Source: Martinezella lusitana (GTDB taxonomy: Bacteria; Pseudomonadota; Alphaproteobacteria; Rhizobiales; Rhizobiaceae). From it: DNA of 64,000 bases. Shown one piece after another: positions 8,139 to 17,882 of the stretch. The stretch is from NCBI RefSeq assembly GCF_900094565.1, contig NZ_FMAF01000006.1, positions 1 through 64,000 on the forward strand, read 5' to 3'. A program made the position numbers and the translations under genes. A model generated the notes under the pieces. The model saw only the letters and a program-made list of their open reading frames with translations. It did not search any database and was not told where the DNA came from. The stretch's first letter is position 1, and every line of letters begins with the position of its first letter.

Positions 8139-9425
8139 TTAAGCCGGTTCAAGCGCCATGACAAGGCTGGCATTCTGGCCGCCGAACCCGAAGGAGTTCG
8201 AAAGGATCGCCTTTACCTGTTTTTCACGCTTCTTGTTCGGCACGACGTCGAGAACGATCGACGGATCCGGATTGTTGTAGTTGATGGTCGGCGGCAGCGT
8301 GCCGGTCAGCATGGTCTGCAGCGAGAACACCGCCTCGACCGCCCCTGCCGCCGTCAGCGTATGGCCGATCATCGACTTGTTCGACGAAACGGGAATGGCC
8401 GAGAGCCGCTCGCCGAAGACAGCGGACATGGCGCCATATTCCATCTTGTCGTTTTCCGGCGTCGATGTGCCGTGGGCGTTGATATAGCCGATATCGCTCT
8501 CATCCATGCCGGCATCGGCCAGCGCCGCGCGAATCGTCGCGATCGCCGGGCCGCCGTCGGGCGACGAACGCGTGCGATGGAAGGAGTCCGCCTTGTCGCC
8601 CGCACCCTTCATGATGCCGAGGATCTTGGCGCCGCGCGCAATCGCCGCCTCCAGCGATTCCAGCACCAGCGTCGCAGCACCTTCCGCTATGACGAAGCCG
8701 TCACGGTCCTTGCTGAACGGCTTGGATGCCTTGGTCGGCGGATCGTTCTGGGTCGAAAGTGCCGACAGCAGCGAGAAGCGGATCAGCGCCTCGGCGCTGA
8801 GCGACCCGTCGGTCGCAACCGTCAGAGCCCGCGTCGTCCGGCCCTGGCGGATCGCCTCGATGCCGAGCTGGATGGCGGTCACGCCAGACGCACAGGCCGT
8901 CGATAGCGTTATCGGCAGGCCGCGCGTGCCGAAACGGTCGGCAAGGCGCTCGGAAATGGCCCCGAAGAGCGCCGCTTCGTGGAAGACAGCATCCGGGCGC
9001 TGGCGCATGGCGGCCAGGAAACGCTCATAGGCGTCGCCCTGATGATCCGCCGGCGGCGAACGATCGGCAAGCTCGAAGCGGGCGCTCCATTCCGGCTCGA
9101 TCGGAGGCGCGGCAAGGAACAGCGGCGCATCGAAATCACCGGAAATGCCGGCCTGGGCCAAAGCCTCAATGGTTGTCTCGCGTGCAAAGGCATAGGAGCG
9201 TTCAACGGCATTCGGCGCCGGAATATCGATGAAATCCACCGTGCCGGCGATACGCGTCGAAAGCCCGTCCGTCGGGAAGCGCGTGATATTATGGATGCCG
9301 GAGGTGCCCGACGAAAGCGCGTTCCAATTGTCTTGCAGGCCCTGACCGAGCGAAGTGATGATTCCCATGCCGGTGACGGCAACGATGGGACGCCCCAGAT
9401 GATCCTTGTAAGCGGATGCGGTCAT
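8139..9425 (-). CDS. fabF1XL: 3-oxoacyl-ACP synthase FabF1XL (catalytic condensing enzyme)
   Basis: A 428-aa KAS II-type ketosynthase with the full Cys-His-His triad: Cys178 in STACASG, His318 in NAHGTSTPEND and His355 in SMIGHTLTAAG. It should extend acyl chains on AcpXL toward C28 or longer. The ATG chosen has an AGGAGC site 5-6 bp upstream; a GTG 15 bp earlier lies within that site and is rejected. It follows its catalytically impaired paralogue fabF2XL by only 11 bp, suggesting a heterodimer. Confidence 0.92.
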   Translation of the reverse strand: MTASAYKDHLGRPIVAVTGMGIITSLGQGLQDNWNALSSGTSGIHNITRFPTDGLSTRIAGTVDFIDIPAPNAVERSYAFARETTIEALAQAGISGDFDAPLFLAAPPIEPEWSARFELADRSPPADHQGDAYERFLAAMRQRPDAVFHEAALFGAISERLADRFGTRGLPITLSTACASGVTAIQLGIEAIRQGRTTRALTVATDGSLSAEALIRFSLLSALSTQNDPPTKASKPFSKDRDGFVIAEGAATLVLESLEAAIARGAKILGIMKGAGDKADSFHRTRSSPDGGPAIATIRAALADAGMDESDIGYINAHGTSTPENDKMEYGAMSAVFGERLSAIPVSSNKSMIGHTLTAAGAVEAVFSLQTMLTGTLPPTINYNNPDPSIVLDVVPNKKREKQVKAILSNSFGFGGQNASLVMALEPA

Positions 9426-9436
9426 GATCTTGCTCC

Positions 9437-10642
9437 TCACGCTTCGGCGGAAAGTACGGCGATGCCTTCGCCGCGCGCATGGCCGACAGTCGTTACCACA
9501 GCCTTGCGCGCACCGGCCGTCATCGGCTTTTCATTAGCGGCATCAAATGGCGGCACCTTGGCCTGATTGGCGAGGGAGAGCGCCGCGAAAGCAATCCCGA
9601 GCGGAAACTGGCTTTCAAGCCCATGGCCGGAAACTCCGCCGTAGCCGCGAATGGCCGAGGCGGGAAGCTGTGCCTCGAGCACGGCTTTCTCGCGCTGGGC
9701 AAGATCGGTAATTGCCGTCGTCCCGGAGAAGATGACGGTCGTATCGCCCTGGCCCTCTTTGGCTGATGTGAGCATACGCTCCAATCGTGCCTCGAACCTG
9801 CCTCCGTCACGGCTGCCGCGATCCCCCTCGATCGAATCGATGCTCGCATAAATATGCGCGCCGCGGCCTTCGGCATGGGCGCGGGATTCGAGCACGAGAA
9901 ACGCGCTGAGCGACCCCATGATCATGCCGCCGCCATTGTCCGGCGTGCGCGACCACAGCGGATGCCATTCGCCGATGGCATGTGCATTGATGGATTCGAT
10001 CAACAGGATCATGTCGAGCCGCTCGGCCGAAAAGGCGCCGCCGACCAGCGCATGGCTCGATTCACCCGACTTGATGCGATGGAAGGCGGTCTCGACGGCG
10101 GAAATGCCGGCGGCTTCCTCGCCCATGAAGGTGCGTGACGAGCCGGTGACCTTGTGGACGATCGAGATATTGCCGGCGAGCAGATTGGAAAGTTGTGCAA
10201 GAAACAGGGTCGGCCGCAGTTCGGTCGTCAGCTTCTCGTTCAAGAGCACTTCGCGATCGTTGCGGTTCAAGGCCTCGTTGACGATCAGCGTATCGACATT
10301 GAGGTCGCGCTCGCCGCCGCCGGCCGCGACGATCATGTCCATGCTGCCGCAGGCTTCCAGATCTTCCTTGAAGCCTGCATCGTCCAAAGCCAGTCCGGCA
10401 GTGAAGACGCCGATACGCTGCCAGTTTTCCATCTGCCGCTGATCGCCGCGCTTCGGGATCTGCTGCGACCAGTCGATCTCAGGCAGCGGATGCACCGGAT
10501 AGGGCTTGAATTTCTCGGTTTCCACGATGGTCGGGGGCGTCTTGTCCGATGTCAGCAGGGCGACATGCGCATCCTTGCCGACACCCTGACAGGTGACGAT
10601 GCCGATACCCGTGATCACCACATCATTCTGAGCCTTGCTCAT
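9437..10642 (-). CDS. fabF2XL: FabF2XL, ketosynthase homologue lacking the active-site residues
   Basis: A 401-aa KAS-family protein with the conserved start DVVITGIGIVTCQGVG. At the position of the catalytic Cys it has TGSSRTFMGEEAAG (about 166-179) instead of TACASG. The first catalytic His region reads FSGTTAITDLAQ in place of HGTxTxxND, while a VSGHGLESQ segment remains. It therefore probably cannot condense and may act as a chain-length or structural partner of FabF1XL, as KSbeta does in type II polyketide synthases. That role is inference. ATG preceded by AAGAGGA. Confidence 0.88.
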   Translation of the reverse strand: MSKAQNDVVITGIGIVTCQGVGKDAHVALLTSDKTPPTIVETEKFKPYPVHPLPEIDWSQQIPKRGDQRQMENWQRIGVFTAGLALDDAGFKEDLEACGSMDMIVAAGGGERDLNVDTLIVNEALNRNDREVLLNEKLTTELRPTLFLAQLSNLLAGNISIVHKVTGSSRTFMGEEAAGISAVETAFHRIKSGESSHALVGGAFSAERLDMILLIESINAHAIGEWHPLWSRTPDNGGGMIMGSLSAFLVLESRAHAEGRGAHIYASIDSIEGDRGSRDGGRFEARLERMLTSAKEGQGDTTVIFSGTTAITDLAQREKAVLEAQLPASAIRGYGGVSGHGLESQFPLGIAFAALSLANQAKVPPFDAANEKPMTAGARKAVVTTVGHARGEGIAVLSAEA

Positions 10643-10685
10643 TCATCAATCCTCTTAGAATGCGGCGCAATGCGAGCCGGCAGCA

Positions 10686-11159
10686 TCAACCGTTGGCCGC
10701 GATGGCGTCGAGGAGACCGACCTCGCCTGCCCGCCTACGCACGATGTCGGCAAGCGGCACCTCATTAAACGGCACGGTGCGCAGCTTCAACTGCGCATCG
10801 CAGATCTTCTTCCCCGCAATGGTGATGCGCGCCTTGGTCACGGCGAAGCCGGAACCATCGTGCTCCAGCTCGGCCTCGATATCGAGCTCGGCTTCCGGCT
10901 CGACAAAGGTGCGCATCTTGGCGCCATCGACCGACATCAGAAACGGCATATAGGCGAACTTGGTTACCGCCAGCACCAGCATGCCCGAAGCCTGCGCCAT
11001 GGTTTCGATCAGCAGAACGCCCGGAACAAGCGGCATGCCGGGGAAATGGCCTTCGAAAACTGGGCTTTTCGCCGGAACGACAGAATGAGCCTTCAACTGG
11101 CCCTTGGACAGATCGACGGACACGACCCTGTCGATCATCTGGAAATATTCCAGCAGCAT
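10686..11159 (-). CDS. fabZXL: 3-hydroxyacyl-ACP dehydratase FabZXL
   Basis: A 157-aa hot-dog dehydratase. Catalytic His38 lies in FEGHFPGMPLVPGVLLIE and the paired acid Glu52 at its end. It removes water from the 3-hydroxyacyl chain during elongation on AcpXL. The ATG is preceded by GGAGGC at good spacing; the ten extra codons upstream are not used. Second gene of the acpXL cluster. Confidence 0.93.
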   Translation of the reverse strand: MLLEYFQMIDRVVSVDLSKGQLKAHSVVPAKSPVFEGHFPGMPLVPGVLLIETMAQASGMLVLAVTKFAYMPFLMSVDGAKMRTFVEPEAELDIEAELEHDGSGFAVTKARITIAGKKICDAQLKLRTVPFNEVPLADIVRRRAGEVGLLDAIAANG

Positions 11160-11281
11160 CAACGCCTCCGCTCCAACCCGACAGCGCACGATGCTACGGG
11201 CGGGATACGCTATTTAAGAATGAAACCGCCCGGCCGCCATATTCAGGGGCGGCTGGGCGTCAAAAAATGCAAGAATGTTGC

Positions 11282-11560
11282 TCAGCCCTTGGCGGCGCGC
11301 AATTCATCGATCTTGGCACAAAGGTTCTTCAGCACGAAGTACTCTTCGGTCGAAACCTTGCCTTCATTGACTTCCTGCGTCCACTGCTCGAGCGGGATCT
11401 TGATGCCGAATTCCTTGTCGATGGCGAACACGATGTCCAGGAAGTCGAGGCTGTCGATGCCGAGGTCGTCGATCGTGTGGCTTTCCGGAGTGATCGTCTC
11501 ACGGTCGATTTCGCTGGTCTCAGCGATGATGTCGGCAACTTTGTCAAATGTAGCAGTCAC
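11282..11560 (-). CDS. acpXL: Acyl carrier protein AcpXL
   Basis: A 92-aa specialised acyl carrier protein starting [20 protein letters not shown] from a GTG. The phosphopantetheine serine is Ser37 in [12 protein letters not shown]. Length and sequence match the rhizobial AcpXL that carries the very long hydroxylated acyl chain for lipid A. First gene of acpXL-fabZXL-fabF2XL-fabF1XL-adh-lpxXL. The open frame continues upstream but that part lacks a ribosome-binding site and family similarity. Confidence 0.95.
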
Positions 11561-11788
11561 TGCCCATACCTCTTGAAATAATAATTCAATCCCCCTCATA
11601 GGGAAATCCAGTCCAAAAGCCAATGCTTTCCAATAGAAACCCCGGCAATTTGGCGGATGACTGTTGCGCAAACAGCAAAGGCAGTCCTCGCGCCACCATC
11701 GGCCGGATCGCGGCCGACATGCGTGCAAGATGCGGCAGCATTACGGCTATACCAGCCCTTGCGAACAAATTCGCACGGTGTGAGACGC

Positions 11789-12217
11789 TCACTCGCTGAT
11801 GACAATCCGCGTATTGCTGAGGCCTACATCCGCAGTCATGGAAAAGAAGGTTGCGGCATTACGGGTCTCCAGCCGCACGCAGCCGTGCGAAGCGGGCTGG
11901 CCGAGATGCCTCACCTCATAGGTGCCGTGGACAGCATAACCGCCATTGAAAAACACAGCATAGGGCATCGGCGCGTCGTCGTATTTCTTTGAGCGATGAT
12001 CTTTCGAAAGCCATTTCGCCGTATAGGAGCCTGTCGGCGTGACATAGCCCCTACGCGCCGTCGAAACTTTCCAGCGATACTTGAAAACACCATCTTCCGA
12101 AACGGTCATTGTTTGCGACCGAAGATCGACCTTCGCGAGAACAGTTCCCGCTTGCACTGATCCAGCATGCAATTCCATACATAGACATACGGCTGCAGCC
12201 ACAACGCTATATTTCAT
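11789..12217 (-). CDS. Periplasmic L,D-transpeptidase (YkuD family)
   Basis: A 142-aa secreted enzyme. The signal peptide (MKYSVVAAAVCLCMELHAGS, cleavage near VQA-G) is followed by a minimal YkuD domain with the HGTYEVRHLG and SHGCVRLE motifs; Cys113 is the nucleophile. It could make 3-3 crosslinks in peptidoglycan or attach proteins to it. There is no peptidoglycan-binding or LysM domain. It is a single gene between acpXL and cobD. Confidence 0.9.
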   Translation of the reverse strand: MKYSVVAAAVCLCMELHAGSVQAGTVLAKVDLRSQTMTVSEDGVFKYRWKVSTARRGYVTPTGSYTAKWLSKDHRSKKYDDAPMPYAVFFNGGYAVHGTYEVRHLGQPASHGCVRLETRNAATFFSMTADVGLSNTRIVISE

Positions 12218-12338
12218 CTTATCCCCTCCGACCGTTTGCTTCCTTCCGAAGCAATTCAGACGATGGGAAAGCCTAACAGGCCGTCAATTATACCATATTA
12301 ATACATATAGTGAGCAATTCATTAATATAGATAGTCGC

Positions 12339-13319
12339 TCACAGCAGCAGCAGGAAGCCCAAAAAGGCTAAAAGCGTCAGCATTGAGCATGCCGAATAGA
12401 AGATCGAGATTCCTGCTTCGATGTCGCTGACGGTGGCCGTGTCACGGCCCGCGCCATTGATCATCGGCTCACGCACGACCTCACCACCGTAGATCCGCGG
12501 ACCCGCAAGCTGAATGTCCAGGGCGCCGGCCATCGCCGCTTCCGGCCTGCCGGAATTCGGCGACCGATGCAGCCCGCCATCCCGGACCGCGACTCGGATC
12601 GCATTTCCGAGCGCCGAGATCCCGCGCTTGACGAGGGCGCCGACGGCGATCAGCAGGATCGACAATCGTGCGGCCGGCCAGTTGGCGATATCGTCCAAAC
12701 GTGCAGCCGCCCGTCCAAAGTCGACATAGGTCTCCGATTTATGGCCAATCATCGAATCAGCTGTGTTGAGCATCTTGTAGAAAAACAGGCCCGGCAGGCC
12801 GAAAATGCCGTACCAGAGCGCCGGCGCCACGACGCCATCCGAGAAATTCTCGGCGAGGCTTTCGATCGCCGCCCGGCAGATGCCAGGCTCGTCCAAGGTC
12901 TCGGGGTCGCGGCCGACGATGCGCGACACCGCAAGACGGCCGCCCTCCAGGCCGTTGCTCCGCAACGCCCGCGAGACCTCGCCGACATGATCGGCCAGGC
13001 TCTTCTGCGCCAGGAACACCGCGACCAGCGCCGCTTCGACCAATATGCCGAGCCAGCCGAAGAAGGCGAGCAAGCCGTGGATCGCCCAGCCGACGATAAC
13101 GGCTCCCATGAGCAAGGCGATGATCGACATCATACCGTTGCGGCGGCGAAGCACGCCGGGCAGATGTTTTGCATTGAACCGGCTGTCGAAGGACGAAATC
13201 GCCTTGCCGAACAGCACGACCGGATGCGGCACACGCTGCCAAAGCCAATCGGGATCGCCGACGATGCGATCCAGCAGCAATGCAAGCACGAGAATGAGCA
13301 AATGTTCGTCGGCGGTCAT
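12339..13319 (-). CDS. cobD: Adenosylcobinamide-phosphate synthase CobD (CbiB)
   Basis: A 326-aa integral membrane protein beginning with the family motif LLDRIVGDPDWLWQRVPHPV, and containing GLPGLFFYKMLNTADSMIGH near the middle. It attaches (R)-1-amino-2-propanol or its phosphate to adenosylcobyric acid. Last gene of cobA-cobB-cobC-cobD, overlapping cobC by 4 bp. Confidence 0.94.
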   Translation of the reverse strand: MTADEHLLILVLALLLDRIVGDPDWLWQRVPHPVVLFGKAISSFDSRFNAKHLPGVLRRRNGMMSIIALLMGAVIVGWAIHGLLAFFGWLGILVEAALVAVFLAQKSLADHVGEVSRALRSNGLEGGRLAVSRIVGRDPETLDEPGICRAAIESLAENFSDGVVAPALWYGIFGLPGLFFYKMLNTADSMIGHKSETYVDFGRAAARLDDIANWPAARLSILLIAVGALVKRGISALGNAIRVAVRDGGLHRSPNSGRPEAAMAGALDIQLAGPRIYGGEVVREPMINGAGRDTATVSDIEAGISIFYSACSMLTLLAFLGFLLLL

Positions 13320-14314
13320 GTCGAATAATCCTCTAGTGCCCCGGCGAGTCTGTGATCTGCCTCCTCATCCGGAGCAAGGCCGAAGCGCAGCCAATTGCGC
13401 GCATAATCGAACTTGCGGACCAGAATATGGTGGCGGCAGAGATGCTTATATATGCCTTCTGCGCGGTCGTCCGCAACCAGCGCGAACAAGGCCGTGCCTC
13501 CGGCGACATGCAGATGGAACCTATGGAGAGCCGTCTCCAGCGCACGGCGCCTTTGTAAAATACGATCGCGCACGGCGCTCGTGTCGCGCTCCATCAACGA
13601 GGCAGCGATCGACAGCGCCGGACCGGACACGGCCCAGGGACCCAGCCAATCCTCGAACTGTGCGGCAATCGACGCTTCGGCAATCACGAAACCGAGCCGC
13701 AAACCGGCCAGGCCGAAGAATTTCCCGAATGACCGGAAGATGATGAGGCTGGGCATGGAGGCGGCATATGGCGCAAGGCTCGCCTCAGGTTCGATATCGC
13801 CAAAGGCCTCGTCGACCAGCAGGATACCATCCTGCCGGCGTTGTCTGTCGTGCAAATCGCGCAGCTGATCGACTGACAGCCTCCGCCCATCCGGATTGTT
13901 GGGATTGACGACGACGACGAGCCTGTCTTCAGCAGTAAGATCAGCTATCCCCGAAACCTGGCGTACAGGAAGGCCTGCGAGCGTGAACGCCCGGACATAT
14001 TCGCCATAGGTCGGCGACAGGATCGCAACGCTGCCGTTGGGCACGAGCCTGGGAAGCAGCTGAATGACCGATTGCGTACCGGGAACGGGCAAGGGCAGGA
14101 TATCGCCGCTGCGGTAATAGCCCCTCGCCGCCTCCCGCGCACGCTCCTGCAAATGCTGGTCCGGCAGCCGGTGCCAGGCCGAAACGGGCACCTCCGGCAG
14201 GGCGACCGGGTTGGGGTTGATGCCGGTCGAGAGGTCAAGCCAGTCTTCCGGGCGTCCGCCATACTGGCGAGCCGCCGCGGTGATGCCGCCGCCGTGGACG
14301 ATCCTGCTTGTCAT
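13316..14314 (-). CDS. cobC: L-threonine-O-3-phosphate decarboxylase CobC
   Basis: A 332-aa class I/II PLP aminotransferase-fold enzyme. The PLP lysine is Lys198 in RSFGKFFGLAGLR, with NPNNPDGR near 137 and VDEAF near 167. It supplies the aminopropanol arm precursor for CobD. It overlaps both neighbours by 4 bp, so the operon is tightly coupled. Confidence 0.92.
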   Translation of the reverse strand: MTSRIVHGGGITAAARQYGGRPEDWLDLSTGINPNPVALPEVPVSAWHRLPDQHLQERAREAARGYYRSGDILPLPVPGTQSVIQLLPRLVPNGSVAILSPTYGEYVRAFTLAGLPVRQVSGIADLTAEDRLVVVVNPNNPDGRRLSVDQLRDLHDRQRRQDGILLVDEAFGDIEPEASLAPYAASMPSLIIFRSFGKFFGLAGLRLGFVIAEASIAAQFEDWLGPWAVSGPALSIAASLMERDTSAVRDRILQRRRALETALHRFHLHVAGGTALFALVADDRAEGIYKHLCRHHILVRKFDYARNWLRFGLAPDEEADHRLAGALEDYST

Positions 14315-15618
14315 GCCGCGTCCCCGGCAAGATCGATCAGGTGCATGTAGGAACCCGCGACATTGGCGCGCTGAAGACCGGCCGCGCCTAAATCGGCGCC
14401 AAGCGCATCCCTGACCGCAAACAATCGATCCGCCTCGCCTTCCGAAACGATGGTCGAATAGTGAAACTCATGCGCCGTCATCGGCTTTTCGAAGAAGGAG
14501 CCGGCAAGCGGCGTTACGCGCCGGTAGCCCAGATGGCGCTGTCGCTTTTCGTAGCTGGTCACCACGGGCAGGAGACCGAGCATCTCGTGGCGAGCCCCGG
14601 CCGCATCCACCAATCCGTCGCCAAGCACCATGTAGCCGCCGCACTCGCCGTAGATTCGCGCCCCGCGCGCCGCTGCATCCCTCACGCCGGACTGGAAATG
14701 ATAGGAGTTCGCAAGCTTTTCCGCATGCAGTTCGGGATAGCCGCCGGGAAGATAGACGGCGTCAGCGTCCGCCGCCGGCCCCTCGTCCGCCAAGGGAGAG
14801 AAGAAGGAGATCTCCGCGCCGCGCCGCCGCCAACCGAGCAGCATATGCTCGTAGCAGAAGGCGAATGCGATATCGCGTGCCACCGCGATGCGCTGCCCGA
14901 ACGGCATCAGTCGCGCGATGTTGGCTGTCGATGGACGCACGACATTCTGTTGCGCGGCGCGCAGCAACAGCTCGAAATCGCATGCCTTGGACACGATGCC
15001 CGCCGCAGCCTCGATAAAATGCTCCAATGCGGCATGCTCCCCGGCCTGCACCAGCCCGAGATGCCTTTCCGGCAGAGCGAGGCTCGCCTCGTTGCCGATG
15101 ACGGCGAGAACCGGCATCCGCACCGCGTCCAGCGCCCGGCGCAGCATCGACTCATGCCTTTCGCTGGCAACACGATTGAGCACGACGCCGGCGATGCGGA
15201 TATCGGCACGGAAATTGGCAAAGCCGCTGACAAGAGCCGCAACCGATTGCGACATGCGCGAGGCATCGACAACAAGCACGACAGAAAGACCGAGGAAGGC
15301 CGCAAGATCGGCTGGCGTGCCGGAGCCGTCAGCGGCACCATCGAACAGACCCATCATGCCTTCGATCACGAGCATCCGCGCACCGGCCCTGTGAAGTGCA
15401 GAATTGGCGGATATGAGTTCGGCGCGCATGGCCCAGGGGTCAAAATTGAGACAAGGCGAACCCGCTGCCGCAGCATGAAAGGCAGGATCGATGTAGTCGG
15501 GGCCGGCCTTGCCCGATGCGACCGCGATACCCCTTTGCCGCAACGCTCTCAATAAGCCAAGCGTGAATGTGGTCTTGCCGGAGCCGGATGCCGGTGCGGC
15601 AATCAGGAGGCCGCTCAT
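14311..15618 (-). CDS. cobB: Hydrogenobyrinic/cobyrinic acid a,c-diamide synthase CobB
   Basis: A 435-aa ATP- and glutamine-dependent amidase. The N-terminal P-loop ASGSGKTTFTLGLL is followed by a DUF-like middle and a C-terminal class I glutamine amidotransferase domain with nucleophile Cys in YGECGGYMVLG. It amidates side chains a and c; in this aerobic pathway the product is the substrate of the CobNST cobaltochelatase. Overlaps cobC and cobA by 4 bp. Confidence 0.93.
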   Translation of the reverse strand: MSGLLIAAPASGSGKTTFTLGLLRALRQRGIAVASGKAGPDYIDPAFHAAAAGSPCLNFDPWAMRAELISANSALHRAGARMLVIEGMMGLFDGAADGSGTPADLAAFLGLSVVLVVDASRMSQSVAALVSGFANFRADIRIAGVVLNRVASERHESMLRRALDAVRMPVLAVIGNEASLALPERHLGLVQAGEHAALEHFIEAAAGIVSKACDFELLLRAAQQNVVRPSTANIARLMPFGQRIAVARDIAFAFCYEHMLLGWRRRGAEISFFSPLADEGPAADADAVYLPGGYPELHAEKLANSYHFQSGVRDAAARGARIYGECGGYMVLGDGLVDAAGARHEMLGLLPVVTSYEKRQRHLGYRRVTPLAGSFFEKPMTAHEFHYSTIVSEGEADRLFAVRDALGADLGAAGLQRANVAGSYMHLIDLAGDAA

Positions 15619-16463
15619 GCCGACACCTTATGTCCGTTTCCAGCCCGCACCTCCGTGACAGGCACGAGCTTGCGTCCTGAGAGAGCGCCGAGCCAATCGA
15701 GCGAGGGCCGCAATCTCACCACGTCGCCGACGACGACGATCGCAGGAGGTTCCAGACCGGAGGCTTCGATATCGGCAGGCGCGCGTCCGAGCGTCGTTTC
15801 CAACACCTGCTGGGAGGAGGTGGCGGCATTGCAGACGAAAGCAACCGGCTCATCCACCGAACGGCCGGCCGCGATGAGATTGGCGCTGATCTGGGCAATA
15901 TGTTTCATCGCCATATACATGACGATAACAGGCGATCCCTTGCCGATCGCCTCCCAGTTGATGGCGTCAGGCACGACGCCGGAAGAATCATGGCCGGTCA
16001 GGAAGGTAACGGCGTGGTTGATGTCGCGATGGGTGACGGGAATCCCCGCATAGGCAAGCCCACCGATGCCTGCCGTGATGCCGGGCACGATACGGAAGGG
16101 AATATCATGTTCCACAAGCATCAGCGCTTCCTCGCCGCCACGCCCGAAAACGAATGGATCGCCGCCCTTCAGGCGCAAAACGCGTTTGCCCGCGCGCGCC
16201 AGCTCCACGAGACGCAGCGAAATGTCTCGCTGCTTGGCCGACGGTTTGCCGCCGCGCTTGCCTGCATATTCCAACACCGCCCCCGGGCGGGCAAGCTTCA
16301 GGCAGTCTTCATTCACGAGCGCGTCATGCACGATGATATCCGCCTCGGCCAGCCCCTTGGCCGCCAGCAGGGTCAACAGCCCTGCATCTCCCGGCCCAGC
16401 GCCGACAAGCCAGACGGAGCCCGGCTCAAGCGCCGGCAGATTCGAAAATGCGGTATCGTTCAT
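15615..16463 (-). CDS. cobA: Uroporphyrinogen-III C-methyltransferase CobA
   Basis: A 282-aa SAM-dependent methylase making precorrin-2 from uroporphyrinogen III. Family motifs are VGAGPGDAGLLTLLAAKGL near 20, LRLKGGDPFVFGRGGEE near 100 and YAGIPVTHRDINHAVTFLTG. No CysG-type N-terminal dehydrogenase/chelatase domain is attached. The ATG chosen (MNDTAFSN) follows AGGAC; an alternative lies 12 codons upstream. First gene of cobA-B-C-D. I looked for a B12 box upstream and found none. Confidence 0.93.
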   Translation of the reverse strand: MNDTAFSNLPALEPGSVWLVGAGPGDAGLLTLLAAKGLAEADIIVHDALVNEDCLKLARPGAVLEYAGKRGGKPSAKQRDISLRLVELARAGKRVLRLKGGDPFVFGRGGEEALMLVEHDIPFRIVPGITAGIGGLAYAGIPVTHRDINHAVTFLTGHDSSGVVPDAINWEAIGKGSPVIVMYMAMKHIAQISANLIAAGRSVDEPVAFVCNAATSSQQVLETTLGRAPADIEASGLEPPAIVVVGDVVRLRPSLDWLGALSGRKLVPVTEVRAGNGHKVSA

Positions 16464-16762
16464 CCCATTTGTCCTATGCCCGGATCGCCGAAATTGCAAT
16501 GTTGAGAACGGGATAAGACGGCGACCGCCGACGTCGTTTCCATCGCTAATACTAGGGGACCGAAACCCTCCGCATGGGTGACGGCGCGCTATGGGCTTTT
16601 CTAGCGGCGACAGGAAACGGAAAAAACACCTCGATCGAAGGCATGGTTTCCGGACTCAATCTGTCCGGAAACTCAAATAACCATATGATAAGCTGATGGA
16701 ACGGCTGTTCCACGGAAAGAGGGATAGCGAAGGCGGCACGCGATCGCCCCTTCGCGTAAGGC
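16464..16762. other. Intergenic region between cobA and the nucleoside hydrolase gene
   Basis: It holds a perfect 9-bp inverted repeat GTTTCCGGA - 9 nt - TCCGGAAAC at 16646-16672, which could be an operator or terminator stem (no T-run). No cobalamin riboswitch B12 box is present. The promoter of cobA must lie here. Confidence 0.5.
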
Positions 16763-17722
16763 TCAGTGTTTCCCCTCGTCCAGGATCACGTCACGGATCA
16801 GATCGACAACCTGCTGCGACCGAATGCCCGTGCAGACGATCTGACTCGGCAGACTGTCCCAATCGCCCGGCGGGAAGTGACGGCCGTTCGGCTTGATAAT
16901 CGTTTGGCCATCGGCAATGCCGCCGCAGACGACGCGCACCGACCCCTCGATCGTGTCGAACAATTCGGGAGCCACGACATAGACGCAGGCGCAGCTGTCG
17001 TGGACCATCATGCCGTCTTCGACCAAATGGCTGTAGAAATCGATATAGGATTGCGACAGGTCGGAGAGCAGCTGCACGGACGGCCCGCCCGCCTTTGCCA
17101 TGTCGGCCAGATAGCTGCGGCCCATCGTCGTCGCACCAGTCACATCGAGACCTACAACGACTACTTTCCAGGATGCCGTCATGATCAGATCGGCAGCTTC
17201 CGGATCGCCATGGATATTGGCCTCAGCCACGGGTGACACATTGCCCGGCACATAGAAATTGCCGCCCATGATCACGACGCCCTTCACGAGCGAGGCGATT
17301 TCCGGATCGTGTTTCAGGGCCAAAGCGAGATTGGTCATACGGCCGACGGCAACCAGCGTCACCTCGCCCGGATTGGCGCGAACGGTATCGATGATGAACT
17401 GATAAGCCGGCCGCGGATCGGTCGGCAGATCGATGGTCTCGGGTACGGCGATATTACCGAGACCATTGTGGCCATGAACGATGGTCGGCCACGGCCGCTC
17501 CTGCCGCGAGGGATCGAAGGTGATGCTGGCGCCGCGGGCGACCGGGCATGGAATATTCCACTCGCGCTTGAGGAACAGCGCGTTGCGGGTTGTCGTATCA
17601 ACCGAGGCGTTGCCGAAGACCGTCGTGACGCCGAGAAGGTCGATACCCGGGTGACGGTGCAGGAAGAGAAGCGCCATGGCGTCGTCGACGCCCGGATCCG
17701 TATCGTATATGACCTTATGCAT
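16763..17722 (-). CDS. Inosine/uridine-type nucleoside hydrolase
   Basis: A 319-aa IunH-family N-ribohydrolase. The Ca-binding DTDPGVDD lies at residues 7-14, and VIMGGNFYVPGNVSPVAEAN near 155 is the substrate-pocket segment. It releases bases from ribonucleosides for salvage. The ATG chosen follows AAGGAAA; 42 upstream codons of open frame are ignored. It stands alone on the minus strand between cobE and cobA; nothing ties it to cobalamin synthesis beyond position. Confidence 0.9.
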   Translation of the reverse strand: MHKVIYDTDPGVDDAMALLFLHRHPGIDLLGVTTVFGNASVDTTTRNALFLKREWNIPCPVARGASITFDPSRQERPWPTIVHGHNGLGNIAVPETIDLPTDPRPAYQFIIDTVRANPGEVTLVAVGRMTNLALALKHDPEIASLVKGVVIMGGNFYVPGNVSPVAEANIHGDPEAADLIMTASWKVVVVGLDVTGATTMGRSYLADMAKAGGPSVQLLSDLSQSYIDFYSHLVEDGMMVHDSCACVYVVAPELFDTIEGSVRVVCGGIADGQTIIKPNGRHFPPGDWDSLPSQIVCTGIRSQQVVDLIRDVILDEGKH

Positions 17723-17882
17723 GAGTTTTCCTTGATAACATACTGATAAAACTTGATCTTTAAGCAATACCGCTACATCCGAGATCATGCTTGAGTTACC
17801 GGCATACACGAGAACCGAAGTGGGTGAAATACGGCCACAATATCGCACATACCGTTTGCACGCTGTGAGCAGCGGCTAGCCT

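Noticed and set aside
16464..16762. Possible cobalamin riboswitch upstream of cobA
   Set aside because: No B12 box (GCCAGGAGACCTGCC-like) or AAAGGGAA block on the minus strand; only an unrelated 9-bp inverted repeat.
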